Counted from the stretch's first letter, positions 23,601-35,746 are shown. The stretch: 64,000 bases of DNA from Hermatobates lingyangjiaoensis (GCA_026182355.1 JAPFBL010001928.1:6465501-6529500); one strand, 5' to 3'. Numbers and translations: made by a program. Notes: generated from the letters alone by a model not told the origin.

Positions 23601-24180
23601 CTTCAGGAGTTTTTTGTTAATAATGGAGACATCTGAAACGGATTGATCAAACACTTCCCGTCAAGTATCTAGAAAATAATCTAGGAAATCGGATTTCTGT
23701 ATCAGTAATTCATTATGTTCATAACATCCTTATTCGAATAAATGTTTAAAAAATTAATTACAGGATCATATTTTACTATTTAAATATTAACAATTAGTTT
23801 TGTAAAATTAAATTCGCTTTTATTTTAAAAAATAATGTATTCTTTTTGAAGATATTTTCGTTAGCAATTGTTCATACAAACTCCGTCTGTATTAAGGAGA
23901 TCGAAAAAAAAAATTGTTTTTAATATTTGTCTATTATCATTTTAATATGAAATGAAAAAACTGGCAATCCTCGTCGCTGTGTAATTAATTAGTTCATTAA
24001 TAATAAATAAAGATTGTTCATCGGCTGGCAAGTTGTCATTAGGTTCGACTGATATGTAAGTGTGCTTCAATTGAATGTACAAGTATTATATTTGTCAATA
24101 AATAAATTTCAGTACTTTCTCTTTTTATTTAACCTTCATTTTGAAAATTTATTTGAAGTTTGATCTAAACATTTATGGAA
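20690..24180. other. AT-rich intergenic DNA, nothing recognised
   Basis: No gene-like reading frame, RNA or ordered repeat found. Around 21870-21960 is a more GC-rich patch without recognisable identity. Confidence 0.5.
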
Positions 24181-24244
24181 AGGAGGAAAACAAGTCTTAG
24201 TTTTTAAAATTTATGTCTGGGTTGATGTAATTATATTGAGTATT

Positions 24245-24725
24245 AGTAATTTTTGTGTAAAATTGAGTAACTAATTTTGATAATAAAGATTTCTGGACGT
24301 AAAATTAAGGCACAAATTTCATTATGAATATTGATTCTAATATGACCAGTATATTTGCTAATTGTGACGATCATGTATTAACACGGTCGCATGTGTATCC
24401 GATACAAGTCATAAAACAAATTTCATGAAAATCATCGAAAATGTATAATTATGCATGCTAAGGAAAATTTGCTTTTCCCAGGCATGCAGACCTTTTCAGT
24501 TTGTTAAAGTTAGTTTGAACACCTTTTTGATTTACAGTTGGATGCCATATCATCGATGCTTATGACACCGTTGGGCATATAAGTTAATAATGGTTATGTG
24601 AAATAGAGTTAGAAATTAATTTTGAAAATAAAGATTTCTGGGGACAAATTAAGGCACTAATTTCTTTATGAATATTGATTCTATTGTGGCTAGCATATAT
24701 TTGCCAATTGTGAATATGATGTTTT
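24245..24725. repeat. Imperfect direct repeat, two copies of about 125 bp
   Basis: Blocks containing AATAAAGATTTCTGG and TTTATGAATATTGATTCTA occur at 24245-24370 and 24590-24725. The DNA between (24505-24580, TTTGAACACCTTTTTGATTT) recurs at about 26390-26465, outside the later inverted repeat. Confidence 0.6.
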
Positions 24726-24853
24726 AAATAGTTTTGACTCTTGAATGACTGTCTAATTTTGTAATGGTTAGGTTAGGTTGCAGTGGCAGTTCGACGAGAA
24801 CATACATAGGCTGACTGACCTTTTGTAATTCTAAACAATAAACATTCTACAAT

Positions 24854-25053
24854 GGGAATCCTAAATTTTGCATATTACTTAAGTATATTTAGATAGGGAT
24901 TTTTAAAACGTACCGGCTTGGGACTCTCCGAGGGATGGCGTACTCAGATTTATTCATGTTCCGTTTGATTGAATAGAAGACCAAGAGTGGGTGTTAAAAA
25001 AACGGATCTACCTGGCCAGAGGCGAGCACGCTGCCATGGGGCTAACCTGGTCA
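24854..25053 (-). mobile_element. tRNA-derived SINE, decayed copy
   Basis: Matches the copy at 660-892 from AATCCTAAATTTTGC to CTAACCTGG. The A- and B-box equivalents are eroded. Confidence 0.6.
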
Positions 25054-25069
25054 TCAAATTTTGCAAATG

Positions 25070-25690
25070 AAAAATAGTCTCCGCCCCTAGTGTGGCCATA
25101 CAGCTATATCACAGGTTGTATTTGCTTAATTTTCCACGTGGTTCTTCGAACCGGGGGCCGAAACTCTTAAAATAAGTCGGTACTACGGGCGGCGGGGGCC
25201 CATGGAGAGGTTCTCTCTTCATCCCGTCTCAACTGGGGATGGACTCGTAGTGGCTGTTGGTTCTCACCCAGGATGGGTAGACCCTTGCGGTCGCTGTGTG
25301 AGAAGCAGTAACTTCTCAGGCGGATGCCTGCTTAGCATACCGGGGAGCTAGAGCCCCAAACTTTGACCAGTAGGAACGGACTACGATCTCAGCGAAGTGG
25401 GCTGGAATACTGGTAGTTGTTTTAATAGACGCTTTGGCTTTTGATGGGCTACTCAAAGTGGGGAAGAATGGATACCTATCTCGTGCTCTTATATATTTGA
25501 AAGAGAGACCTATGGATCTCCTCTGCCTGGAACTTATACCGTCTAGGTGGCTTTTAGCCAACCAGAGATTTTATAAATGCAGAAGATTGTGTGTGGATAG
25601 CCACTTTTTTGCTAGCTTTTCCATACTAGATCTAGAAGAGATAGATATCGCCCCAACTGTCCCCAGTCCTTTGTATATTGTTAACCTCTT
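25070..25690. other. GC-rich island, probably transposon-derived, unclassified
   Basis: Sharply higher GC than both flanks, with GGGCGGCGGGGGCCCATGG and CTGTGTGAGAAGCAGTAACT. Short open stretches on both strands show no domain. The base composition suggests part of a retroelement. Confidence 0.35.
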
Positions 25691-25724
25691 GACTTCTTAA
25701 ATAGACTATAATCGATTATAACAT

Positions 25725-27810
25725 TTTTCCCTTTAGTCTTAAGAGTAAAATTTTTTACTTTCTTTTCTAATTGCAAATTTTAAGTTAAAAATTAAAAGTC
25801 ATTATAATCAAGTTTTAATATGCCATTTTTGAATCTAAATTCCAATAGCAATAAAATATTTAATTAAATTAAAAAAAAATTATAAATGAAAATGAATTTT
25901 TCTTTTAAATTCTTAAGTCAACTTTATTGCCCGAGTTACTATTAGTCCCCTTTAAGTCGACTTCAGTCATTGGAGGGTTTTTTTTCTGATAATAATGTAC
26001 TGAGCTTGGAAAAAAATATTGTTTATCAAAATACTACAAAATAACAAAACTAACATTTACATTTGAAAAAAAATACACCTTTTATAAAATAACCATATTA
26101 TTCTTAATGATTAGAATGTGAATACGTTTTTTTATTATTCTTTAGTGTATGATTCTAGTCTTCGAAGCATGGGATTATGCGCAATGAGGGCTGATTTGGG
26201 CAATTCTTATAATAATATGAGGTTTGCTTTCCTTTGCAAGCACCTTTTCCCTTTAGTCTACATTTTGTTATTAAACTGGACTAGAGTCGACTTAAGAGCT
26301 AAATAGGAAAAATGTTGCAATCGACTATAGTCGATTTAAGAGGCCAAAGGAAAGTAAAAATGTTCATTCTTTGAGGAGAAAGGGTTAAAGTTGGTTTGAA
26401 CACCTTTTTTGATTTACAATATTAGATGTCATACCACTGATGCATATGACACCATTGGTCAGGTCGCAATAATGCAGATTTAGAGTGAAAACTCCCAAGT
26501 TCTGCCAAAGAATCTGTTTCAGCAGAACAGTGCTTTTGTGTCATCTGCCACTATCTTCGATACTCTTAACAATTTTTTAGGTTAATGTTAATCCCCTATT
26601 GGTAATATTACATAATGGGTACTTTATATCAAATCAAGATCAAATTTTTTCCCAATCTTTTGGTCGATATAGAGATTTTGACTTTGTACTTAAGGAACTG
26701 TTAAGGAAATGCATAGATAGCACTATACAAATTTCATTAATTTAGGATTATTTCAAGGGACAACATACCACTGAAAATTACAACCATAAAATCCTAAGTA
26801 AATTAATATACAAAATTAATTATTTATATTTGTAGGTATTACTATCCTTTCTTAAATGATACCAAAATAAATTGATTACCTAAATTCAACTTTTGCTTAT
26901 TGCTAACTAGGTAAATGACAGCTAATCTCTTTCACTGTCCTCAATGATATATTTCAATGAGTGGGTTACAAACTTAACATCTTAGTTCCGATTTCTTCTC
27001 TGATTTTATGACTGGTAATTATTTTAAATTGCTAAATCATACTATTTAAAGTTATAAATATTTAAGTTATTGAACTCATTCATAGAAGGGCTTGTGTGTC
27101 GGGACTCAGAACATCCGACTCGTTAACCCTTTCACCTCGTAGAAAAAACATTTCTACGAGGTTGTAGAAATCGAATAAAATTAACTTAAATCGACTATAG
27201 TTGACTGCAAGCAACATTTTTCACATTTAGCTCTTTAGTTGACTCTAGTCCTGTCAACTAACAAAATGACACTAAGGGAAAAGGTGCTTGCAAATATCCT
27301 ATTACTGTAAGAATTGTCCTATCAACCCTCATTGTGCATTATCTCATGCTTCCAAAAACTATTCACCAAAGGACTATGAAAAAAAGATGAAATTGTTGAA
27401 AATACGCAATTCTAATCATTAAAAATATGATTATTTTATAAAAGGTGTATTTTTTTCAAAGGTAAATGTTAGTTTTGATATTTTTTAGTATTTTGATGAA
27501 AAGTTTTTTTCCCAGCTTAGTGTATTATATCAAAAAAAAATCATTCAGTAAATAAGGTCGACTTAAAGGTGCTCTAATGGTTAACTCTGGCAATAAATTT
27601 GATCAAAGTTGACTTAAGAATTTAAAGGAAAACTTTATTTTTCATCTAGTATTATCTTTTTTTTCAAGTTTAATTAAATATTCTATTGTTATCCGTATTT
27701 ATATTAAAAAATAGTATATTAAAAAAAGTACATATAATGACTTTGATTTTTAACTTAAACTCTGCAATTAGAAAAGAAAGTAAAAAATTTCACTCTTCAA
27801 GGCTAAAGGC
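25725..27810. repeat. Large imperfect inverted repeat, arms about 680 bp
   Basis: Left arm 25725-26400 and right arm 27125-27810 are diverged reverse complements; for example TGCAAGCACCTTTTCCC near 26236 and GGGAAAAGGTGCTTGCA near 27276, and CGACTATAGTCGATTTAAG at 26322 with its complement at 27185. The loop is about 720 bp. Several GTCGACTTAA/CGACTATAGTCG motifs recur within arms. Could be a foldback transposon. Confidence 0.7.
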
Positions 27811-28812
27811 TTCATCTTTTTAGCAATAATAATCCCTTAGTCCTAAACATCTCCTCAACAAGTATCCTAGGAAATCCCCAAAGGCGCTTGAAGAGAAAGT
27901 GGCCAATGACTGGATATTTATTCATACACCATTTTCGTGTTGTATTTTACCTATCAAACAAAATAACATTTCACAATGCTAAGTGCTGATTATAACGTCA
28001 TAACTTTATGGATACAGCTATACCTTATTTGATTCTTTTCATCAACTTTATTGAAAAAAATACTTTTAATAGCTCAATAATGACTGTTTATACTATAAAT
28101 TATAATTTCCATAAACATTATTTTAGCATAGCCTAGTAGTCATAACAGATTCATAGTTGAAATAAAAAAAGAAAACAGTCCCTCACCAAACTCTTTCTAA
28201 AAGTGCTTGTTTGCATATCTCAGGAACCAAAGCAACCGTAATGTTCAAATATGGTGTGCATATACAAATACAATGACATGGTATTTATAATCTTTTTCTT
28301 TTTTTTTGTAATTTTGACCCAAAACCAGTTTTCTGAATCACAGAGGCAAAGCACTTTTTAGTTTCTATTAAATTTGTTTTAGGAGTCTGAGAGAATTTAT
28401 CAACTCCCGACTCCGACTGGTCTAGTTCATAAATTAGACTGGACTTCCAGCCCCACAGCAGCTCTCATACCTTCCAAACAATCATCCTAATTAGCTAAAA
28501 ATCCAGCAGTCACATTAAAATATATCAATTCATAGTGTGTTAATTATTTTTAATTATGGGTTTACTTACAGTCAAGTTGAGTATAAGCCACTCCGGATTT
28601 TTTTTTGTATAGGCATTTAACTTGGTTATAATAAAAAAATACCTGAAATAGTCTCCAGTAAAGTAGTTCTCTTAAAATCTCTTTAACAACAAAAAAAACA
28701 GTCCATGGTGACTGGGACTCTGAATCTAGGACAAGTCAAGTTCACAATTAACGAGCTTTTCAAAATATCCAGGCAAAAAGAAGTAAAATACACACACTCT
28801 GGATTTAAAAAC

Positions 28813-29317
28813 TTTATTCCATTTATCCATTAAAACATATGAAACTTTATTTACAAAAAATAATTTAACTTACACATACAATATATATATAATATATATA
28901 TATATATAAATCTCTAAATAAAAAAATAGATAATAATAAAAAAAATGTACAATAACAAGAGTTGAAATATATATTACAAAAACGGTTTTGCGATATTAGG
29001 AGTAGGTAAAGGTCATTATTGGAACAAGGGATAAATGAATTAATTAGCTAAAAGATGTCAGATGTTAGGAGCTTGCTGACTCCAACACCATAACATTCTT
29101 CTGTTCCAAAACAAACAGCTTAACTAGATGAAACGTAAATCTGCATTAACCACATGAAAATATATTTAATGTCAAAACAACTCTAAAATATATTGAATGA
29201 AAATTGAATTCCAGTTAAGTACAAATCTAGAGTTTATTGTGTTCAATGAAAGAGGTACATAAATAAATAAATTGTGACATTTGACTAATACAAGAGTGAA
29301 AAATAAATAATTTTATT
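28813..29317 (-). terminator. Candidate poly(A) signals of Nipped-B
   Basis: AATAAA on the minus strand occurs at 29312-29317, 29233-29238 and 28813-28818, about 420 to 920 bases past the stop codon. The interval is AT-rich with no other gene-like sequence, consistent with a 3' UTR. Confidence 0.3.
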
Positions 29318-29734
29318 ACATAAACCGTACCATTGAATAAAACATAAAAAAAAAAGTATTCTAGAGTGAACTTTGAGATATCACTCAACAGAATCATAAA
29401 GGAAAATCACAGGAAGAAGTAATAACAGTTTTGGTAAATAGTTATACAAAACAAGGAAAATAATTCAGAATTCTGACTCACCAGTTTTAATCATGCATTC
29501 ATTTTGTAAAACATATGTTAAATTTAACTGAATAAACCCAACGTCCAGCACCTTCAGTGTTAGAACATGTGAGTAAGGCGTCTGGACTCTTCAAAGCAAA
29601 ATACCAACTAATACTTACAATGTTAAACAAAAATTATACTCTTGTGGATTTCTAAAAATAAGAAAATTCCACAAAAAAAAAGTCCTAATTATGTTACAAG
29701 TGTATCACAAAATAGTTTGGAATGTCAAGTCTAT

Positions 29735-32700
29735 TTACACGAGGAAGTCGGGGTCGCTGTAGTCGTTATCGGAGTCATCGCTGCCCTTGTGCTTCTTCTT
29801 TCTGCGATGGTGGTGCTTCTTGTGACGTTCAGCCTTGCGACTCTTTGAAGTACGATGTTGGCGTACCTCTCCTTTGCTTGCTATAATAGTCAACTTTGGT
29901 ACTCTTGGCTGGTTTGCCTCCATTTCTCGAGCAGCTCTTGACTCTGACTCTTGGATTACTTTTTTAGCTATCAACTCACGTACTCGCATCCCACCTTCTG
30001 ATGAAGTATTGTGTACATCATCGACATCGTCAACATCATCAGGATCTAAGTTCATAATAAGTGTTTTGAACTCTAAATACTCAGTGATTAATGCTCGCCT
30101 TGCCTCTTCATCTAAAATCGATGGAGGAGTACCTTCTTTCAATTTTTGTAGAGTAGCTTTAGGGTTAAACTTTGAATTAGTTTTCCTGTTAACTGATTTT
30201 TCATACACTTTTGCCGACTCTGAAGGCGAGTACTGAGTAATCTTTGCATCATTAAAACCGTACAGACTCTTAAGATGCTGTTTGAGGACTAAAAGCAGCA
30301 GACAGCCCTGCGAGGCGATCAGACACTCCAATAGGGGAGTCGTATCTTCTGGTACTCGACTCAGTAGACTCTCCTCATCCTCATCTTCGTCATCATCGCC
30401 AATTTCTCCTTTTTCCCCTTCATTTCCCATTGGAATTAAACTTTCCCTAAATGACTGCAATAAATTTGTTCCAGTCACCGAAATCATTATATCTATATGG
30501 TGAATAATAAATAACGGCTCGTCTTGAATTTGATAAGGAAAATAGGCCATATTATCTGCTAGGTACAGCATGAAAGATAAACTAGTTTTAACTTGCTCGT
30601 CAAACTGCTTTAATATAGATAATATGAGAGCTCTCTTTTGTTGCTTGGTTCTTAAAGCAGAATAAAGGAAACCATTGAGAGCTGCAGGAAGCTCACCTTC
30701 TTTTGTTCTAAAGCCGCGAATAATATCTGATGTCTGGAGTATTTTTTGCAACTGAAAGGAAAGACGGATACCAGCTTTAGCCTTCATATGTATAAAACCA
30801 GGGTATTTTTTCTCAATGTCTTGCAATTGTTTGTCAGCGCTATGAGCGACAGTCCTATCATCATCAGAACTCATGCATATCAGATAAGGCACTATCTGAA
30901 CAGGGTGCACCAAGCCTTGGGCCAAGATAAGCTGAATTACTTTAAGCGCATTATTCCTTACACTGACATTATTGTGTAGGAAAGATTCTAAAATTTCTTT
31001 AAGATATACTTGAATAACAGTGCTGGCCATTCCAGAGGACACATCACCCATTTCTTTTAGATTCTCCTGCTTAGATAATTTAGCCCATTCTAAATCTTGT
31101 TTTATCATTCTCCGTTCCTCTTCTTGAAGATAATTTTCTATATTTGTCAGTACTTGAGCTTTCATTTGAAGTGGAGCATCACTTTCTGTTAATAGACGAT
31201 GATATAGTGCTTTTAAATCCCTACCAAGCATTAAATCGTAATAGCGTATGCACATATTACCAATTGCTTTCAAAGTATAATGCTGAGAAAATTCATCTTT
31301 TTCAAGAAAATACATCAACGTCTCAAACACATCATTTTTAATAGAAGGTGGAAGTTCATCACCTAGTACATCTCTATCTGTAAAATCAAAAAACCTAAGA
31401 AGTAAGCCAACAACAAAAAGAGACCTTCTGAAGGTTGGTCTGTAACGAGGGCCTATTTCTGCAGCATTTCCTTGTTCCAATTTGTATCTATAATTAGTTA
31501 GAAACCCAAAATATTTCTTAAGGCAATCCTGAATCAATGAAAAATTCCTAGTAACATTATTTACAACTGACCCTAAGCAAGAAACACAACTTGATACAAC
31601 AATAGGATCTTGCTGAAGCATTAGTTTGACTGAGTCTTCCTCAAGGCGAGCTAAAAACATTTCACTTGGGTGTTCAATAAGAGGCACAACAAGTTCTAAT
31701 GTCCTGGCAACATAGCTGATGATCTGGTAGTCTTCATGAGTCTGGCACTTGAGAGAGAGGTATGGCTGAAGGGTAGTGGCATGGTTCATCAGCAGCTGCG
31801 GATGGATCTTTGCAAAGAGATACAACATGGTGTGACATGACACCAGTCTGTTAGCACTTCCTTCCATGCCATCTAAACGAAGAATCATTTCAACAAGACA
31901 GTCAACAATCTGTTTGCAAGCAAGTAGAATAATCCTTGGGATTTCTGGTTGCTGTTTATTTGGTGTTGTTGTTTCAGATTTTTCTTCCTGAGGTTTAAAT
32001 AAACTTACAAGCAGCTGCTCAAACCATTCAATACTAACCTCATTAGACACTGCTATCACATCTGTAATATTCATTACTTTTCTAACTAATGCATCACTAT
32101 CAAGAACTGGTTTTTCTCTTACAGGTGTAAACCACATATTCTGAAACACTTCCAAAACTAATTTTCTTATTCCTTCTTCATCATTTACTCGGCGAATAAT
32201 TTTTATACATATTTCTGGAATCTTAGGGAAATTTGGACATTCAACACATACATCTTTTAATATTTTGATAACACGTTTTCTAACGCTTACACCAGTGTCT
32301 AAAATTCGAGTAGAAAGCATATCATAATACTTGGTAATAAGTTCTGGTCGGCTTAAAATGAACTTACCAACTAAATCAACAGCTGCTTCTCTAACCGAAG
32401 TTGAAAGGTCTAGAAATGAATGGCTCACTCCAAGCTGCATTCTCTCCAAACCTAAAACTCCAGGATCAACTTCAACGATAGATGTCAAACACTTCATGGC
32501 TTTTGTTCTAATCAATACTGATGTTTCAGTTAATACATTTAATATATGCCTCAAATAAGCATCGAAACTTTGTGAAAAAGGCCTTTTTGATGCTAAATAC
32601 CTGGCTACAAGCTCAGCACTGTCATAATCGATGTAGGTTTGCAAAATTAAGGAATCTCCAACCGCCACAGAATCTTGAAATGGACGGATTTTAGCAACAA

Positions 32701-35635
32701 GAAACTTCTTTTGAGCTTCACTAATCTTCAATGCTTCAGTAAAGTCTTCACCTTGATCTTTTCCATCTTCATCTAGATCATTTTCACTTTCCTCATCTTC
32801 ACTATCATCTTTACGTTTTTTCTTCTTTTTCTTTAATTTCTTGTTACGAGGGGACTTTGTCGTAGGTTGTTCACATAGATCTTGATACCACTGAGCAATG
32901 TAAAAATGTCTAGCATTATTTTGTATTGGATCAGACTGACCTCTTAAAGCAAGAAAATCTAATAAAACTTTTTGCAGGAACTGGGTTCTTTCTTCTTCAC
33001 TTTTTATTAAATTTTTATCATCCTTCTTTGAAGCTTCTTCCCTAATTTCTTCCAACTTTATTTCCTTAATTAATTGATCTATTCGACTCAATTTTAAAGA
33101 AGATGTCACAGTGTCTTTTCTAAGTCTGGCAGCAACTACCCCTAAATAATCAAGCGATGCAACTCTCAAAGATATTTCTAAACTCTTATTTACAAAATTT
33201 TTGACTAATAGATTTCCAAGAACACTTAACAAAAGCTCTGCAGCAGGCCATTCAGGTTTATTTACAGTTGTCAGTAAGTCTTGGACAAAATTTTCAAATA
33301 CTGGTCTGTAATCGATTTCTTCATTTTTACTGCTACATTTGCCAAGGAAGGCGAATAGAAAAGTAGATGCAGTTGAGCGGGCAGTTTTAAATTTAGATAC
33401 AATAAATATGTCAGGATGGAGGGAAGGGTCTTTGGTAGAATCCAAATTATAAGGGAGCACTACCATACATTGTACCAGCTGCAGCACCAATGCCGTAAGC
33501 ATTTGGATGTAATCCTCACCATTCAGCCTATAGGAACGCAAACTCCTCTTGCTGCTCGGCAGACGGGCCATCGAAGCAAGAATGTCGTCCAATAATATTT
33601 TCCTATGTTTATCATATTTCATAAAGATAGTGGTCACTAATTTCAGTGAAGATAATTGAAGATCACTAACTCCTTCGACAAAGAATGGAGATATACCCAT
33701 GGAAGTTGCATGCAATACAGAATTATCTGTTAATCTCTGTATATCTAAAAGCTCACCCAAAAGTAAAACAACTTCAGAAAGTTTATTATATAGATTGAGT
33801 AAATTTTTTTCTCTCACCTCTTTATAATGACCTCTCTTTTTTCTTCCTGAGCCGATAACGGTGTCACCATCTTTACTTTCAATCCTGTAAACTGGATCAA
33901 AGGCCGGGTAGATTGTGTTATGAAGCTGAAACTTAGTGTATATAACTATTCTGTCAATGACATCTTCCAGGTAAACTTGTTTGTGCATATTGGGAGATGT
34001 GAGTATGTACAAGGCAGTCAGGGAGGCATCCACAGCTCTCATAACTCGTTCCATTGCTAGTTCCACAAATAGTTTCCTCTCGTCCTCGGCATCATTTGGA
34101 TCTGAAACAGGAGTTACTTTTGAACCATCTCGAATGTTCTTCTCCAATATTGTTAAAAGACGAACTGTTCGATCTGTCGGGATAGACTCCATTGCACCAA
34201 GTGTTTTTAGTTTGGCTGCTTCACTACACAAGTCTTGCAACTGATATTTCGATATAAGAGCTTCACTTGGGCAATCTTCATCATCACCAGAGTCCTCCAT
34301 TGGTTCAATGTCTTCTAAAATTTGATCTATCGTCCGATTGAACCTTTGATATGTGTTCGTTTCCATTAACTCTTCTACATTCAACTTTTCTATAACAGGC
34401 ACTAATTTCCTTTCAATTTTCCGAACTTTAGCTTTCGGAATGTCCTCTTCTTCATCCTTATCAATAAAAGGTTCATGCTCAACTTTCGATATTCTCTTTC
34501 TTCTCCTTAGCCGATCATTACAGTTATCCACTTCCACTTCTTTTTTAATATCTTCTTCTTTTTCTTTCTTTACAGTTTCATTTTCTTTTTGTTTGTTTGA
34601 TTCATCTTCTATATGATTTTTTGGAAAACCAAAACTACCAGACTTCTGAACAAAATCACTTAAACTCTTTTGCATCAACTCCTGGTCTTTACTTGATAAT
34701 TTGTTAAAACATAATGATGTTTTAGATTTTTTGGATGAGGGTTTATCCGAATTTTGACTAGGGCTAGAATCTTCTTTTTTATTTGAGTTTTTCTCGTCAG
34801 AAACATTCAGTCCTGACTTTGGGGTTGAGGAACAGGAATGATTGTTAGCACCATCATTTGATGAACTGGGGATCAAATTTCCTTCTTTGGTGGTTTGAGT
34901 TCTATTCTCATTATCTAAATTATTACCTCGATGTTGAGATCCTTTTCGAGGAGTTCTGGTGTCCGTATTACATTGGGGTAGGAAGTTTTCAGGTGGTAAG
35001 CTTGCCACTCCGGACCCATCTCCTGTGCGAAAAGGTGCAAGTAAGTTCTCCTTAGTAGGAGTAGTACTAAAAGTTTGGCCAGGCTGACCAACTGAACTAC
35101 AAATATTAGCAGCAGCTAAATCATTGTAAACTTCTTTCGTTGGAGTACTTCCAGTAGACGACCTTAAAAACGGTTGATCATTCAAGACATCGTCAGTTCT
35201 AGAATTTCCTCCTCCTGTATTCACTATCACTCCACTATTAGCACTGTTTAGACCAGAAGACACAATATCACTGACTTTCTCTTTTCCATGACCATCAAAT
35301 ACGTGAGGATCTCGTGCAAGAAGAGCTTTCAGGAGTTCAGGAGCACCCTTCAAAGATTCTATAGAGGTGTTTTCTGGGCATTTATATTGGTTCTTAACTT
35401 CAATATTTAATGCCGGCGTCTGGTTTAATGACTGAACCAACTGGGGAACAAGATTGTCATCAAGCAAGCTGAGTAAAATATTAGCTTCTTCAGTAACTCT
35501 TGGGTGAAATAACAATGACTTGTTCGTAAAAGTTTGAGCCATCGGAGACGGTAACGGTAAGTCAGGCAACAAGTCAGAAAGACTTGAAATGCCTGCCAAA
35601 GTAGTGATAGGCACACTAGGTATTTCTCCGTTCAT
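29735..35635 (-). CDS. Nipped-B: Nipped-B / NIPBL / Scc2 cohesin loading factor, complete in a single coding exon
   Basis: HEAT-repeat subunit of the nuclear cohesin loader; with Mau2/Scc4 it loads cohesin onto chromosomes and affects gene expression (family knowledge). The 1,966-residue frame starts with the insect-type N-terminus MNGEIPSVPITTLAGISSLS (Mau2-binding end) and ends in a basic then acidic tail (HKKHHHRRKKKHKG ... DPDFLV). In between: a low-complexity Ser/Asn/Lys linker to about residue 370, a basic segment near 375 (LRRRKRISK), the conserved TYQRFNRTIDQILEDIEP block near 430-450, a lysine run then acidic run near 930-960, cohesin-HEAT repeats around 1018-1180 (VLIRTKAMKCLTSIVEVDP), and the Nipped-B C-terminal HEAT region about 1540-1690. 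The length is close to the usual insect size. The ATG at 35635 is chosen because conserved sequence begins exactly there. No intron interrupts the coding region, unusual beside the intron-rich MBOAT gene. No frameshift or stop is seen, so it looks functional. Confidence 0.96.
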   Translation of the reverse strand: MNGEIPSVPITTLAGISSLSDLLPDLPLPSPMAQTFTNKSLLFHPRVTEEANILLSLLDDNLVPQLVQSLNQTPALNIEVKNQYKCPENTSIESLKGAPELLKALLARDPHVFDGHGKEKVSDIVSSGLNSANSGVIVNTGGGNSRTDDVLNDQPFLRSSTGSTPTKEVYNDLAAANICSSVGQPGQTFSTTPTKENLLAPFRTGDGSGVASLPPENFLPQCNTDTRTPRKGSQHRGNNLDNENRTQTTKEGNLIPSSSNDGANNHSCSSTPKSGLNVSDEKNSNKKEDSSPSQNSDKPSSKKSKTSLCFNKLSSKDQELMQKSLSDFVQKSGSFGFPKNHIEDESNKQKENETVKKEKEEDIKKEVEVDNCNDRLRRRKRISKVEHEPFIDKDEEEDIPKAKVRKIERKLVPVIEKLNVEELMETNTYQRFNRTIDQILEDIEPMEDSGDDEDCPSEALISKYQLQDLCSEAAKLKTLGAMESIPTDRTVRLLTILEKNIRDGSKVTPVSDPNDAEDERKLFVELAMERVMRAVDASLTALYILTSPNMHKQVYLEDVIDRIVIYTKFQLHNTIYPAFDPVYRIESKDGDTVIGSGRKKRGHYKEVREKNLLNLYNKLSEVVLLLGELLDIQRLTDNSVLHATSMGISPFFVEGVSDLQLSSLKLVTTIFMKYDKHRKILLDDILASMARLPSSKRSLRSYRLNGEDYIQMLTALVLQLVQCMVVLPYNLDSTKDPSLHPDIFIVSKFKTARSTASTFLFAFLGKCSSKNEEIDYRPVFENFVQDLLTTVNKPEWPAAELLLSVLGNLLVKNFVNKSLEISLRVASLDYLGVVAARLRKDTVTSSLKLSRIDQLIKEIKLEEIREEASKKDDKNLIKSEEERTQFLQKVLLDFLALRGQSDPIQNNARHFYIAQWYQDLCEQPTTKSPRNKKLKKKKKKRKDDSEDEESENDLDEDGKDQGEDFTEALKISEAQKKFLVAKIRPFQDSVAVGDSLILQTYIDYDSAELVARYLASKRPFSQSFDAYLRHILNVLTETSVLIRTKAMKCLTSIVEVDPGVLGLERMQLGVSHSFLDLSTSVREAAVDLVGKFILSRPELITKYYDMLSTRILDTGVSVRKRVIKILKDVCVECPNFPKIPEICIKIIRRVNDEEGIRKLVLEVFQNMWFTPVREKPVLDSDALVRKVMNITDVIAVSNEVSIEWFEQLLVSLFKPQEEKSETTTPNKQQPEIPRIILLACKQIVDCLVEMILRLDGMEGSANRLVSCHTMLYLFAKIHPQLLMNHATTLQPYLSLKCQTHEDYQIISYVARTLELVVPLIEHPSEMFLARLEEDSVKLMLQQDPIVVSSCVSCLGSVVNNVTRNFSLIQDCLKKYFGFLTNYRYKLEQGNAAEIGPRYRPTFRRSLFVVGLLLRFFDFTDRDVLGDELPPSIKNDVFETLMYFLEKDEFSQHYTLKAIGNMCIRYYDLMLGRDLKALYHRLLTESDAPLQMKAQVLTNIENYLQEEERRMIKQDLEWAKLSKQENLKEMGDVSSGMASTVIQVYLKEILESFLHNNVSVRNNALKVIQLILAQGLVHPVQIVPYLICMSSDDDRTVAHSADKQLQDIEKKYPGFIHMKAKAGIRLSFQLQKILQTSDIIRGFRTKEGELPAALNGFLYSALRTKQQKRALILSILKQFDEQVKTSLSFMLYLADNMAYFPYQIQDEPLFIIHHIDIMISVTGTNLLQSFRESLIPMGNEGEKGEIGDDDEDEDEESLLSRVPEDTTPLLECLIASQGCLLLLVLKQHLKSLYGFNDAKITQYSPSESAKVYEKSVNRKTNSKFNPKATLQKLKEGTPPSILDEEARRALITEYLEFKTLIMNLDPDDVDDVDDVHNTSSEGGMRVRELIAKKVIQESESRAAREMEANQPRVPKLTIIASKGEVRQHRTSKSRKAERHKKHHHRRKKKHKGSDDSDNDYSDPDFLV

Positions 35636-35691
35636 TATTAAGTGACAAAGAGCAACTTTAGTCTATTCATCTTTGTTTCATGATTTACTAT

Positions 35692-35746
35692 CTTGAACAA
35701 ATGATTCGAGAGAAGAAAAAAGTAACATTTCACTGACACAACTTAC
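35692..35746 (-). other. Possible 55-nt intron in the 5' UTR of Nipped-B
   Basis: On the minus strand a strong donor (CAAG|GTAAGT, GT at 35746-35745) is followed by a pyrimidine-rich run and an AG acceptor at 35693-35692. If spliced, an upstream exon would carry a short upstream reading frame of about a dozen codons starting near 35770. At 55 nt it would be a very short intron; other acceptors closer to the ATG are possible. Prediction from splice motifs only. Confidence 0.35.

Noticed and set aside
26118..26306. 62-codon frame in the inverted repeat
   Set aside because: Lies in a diverged arm; the mirror copy has no equivalent open frame.
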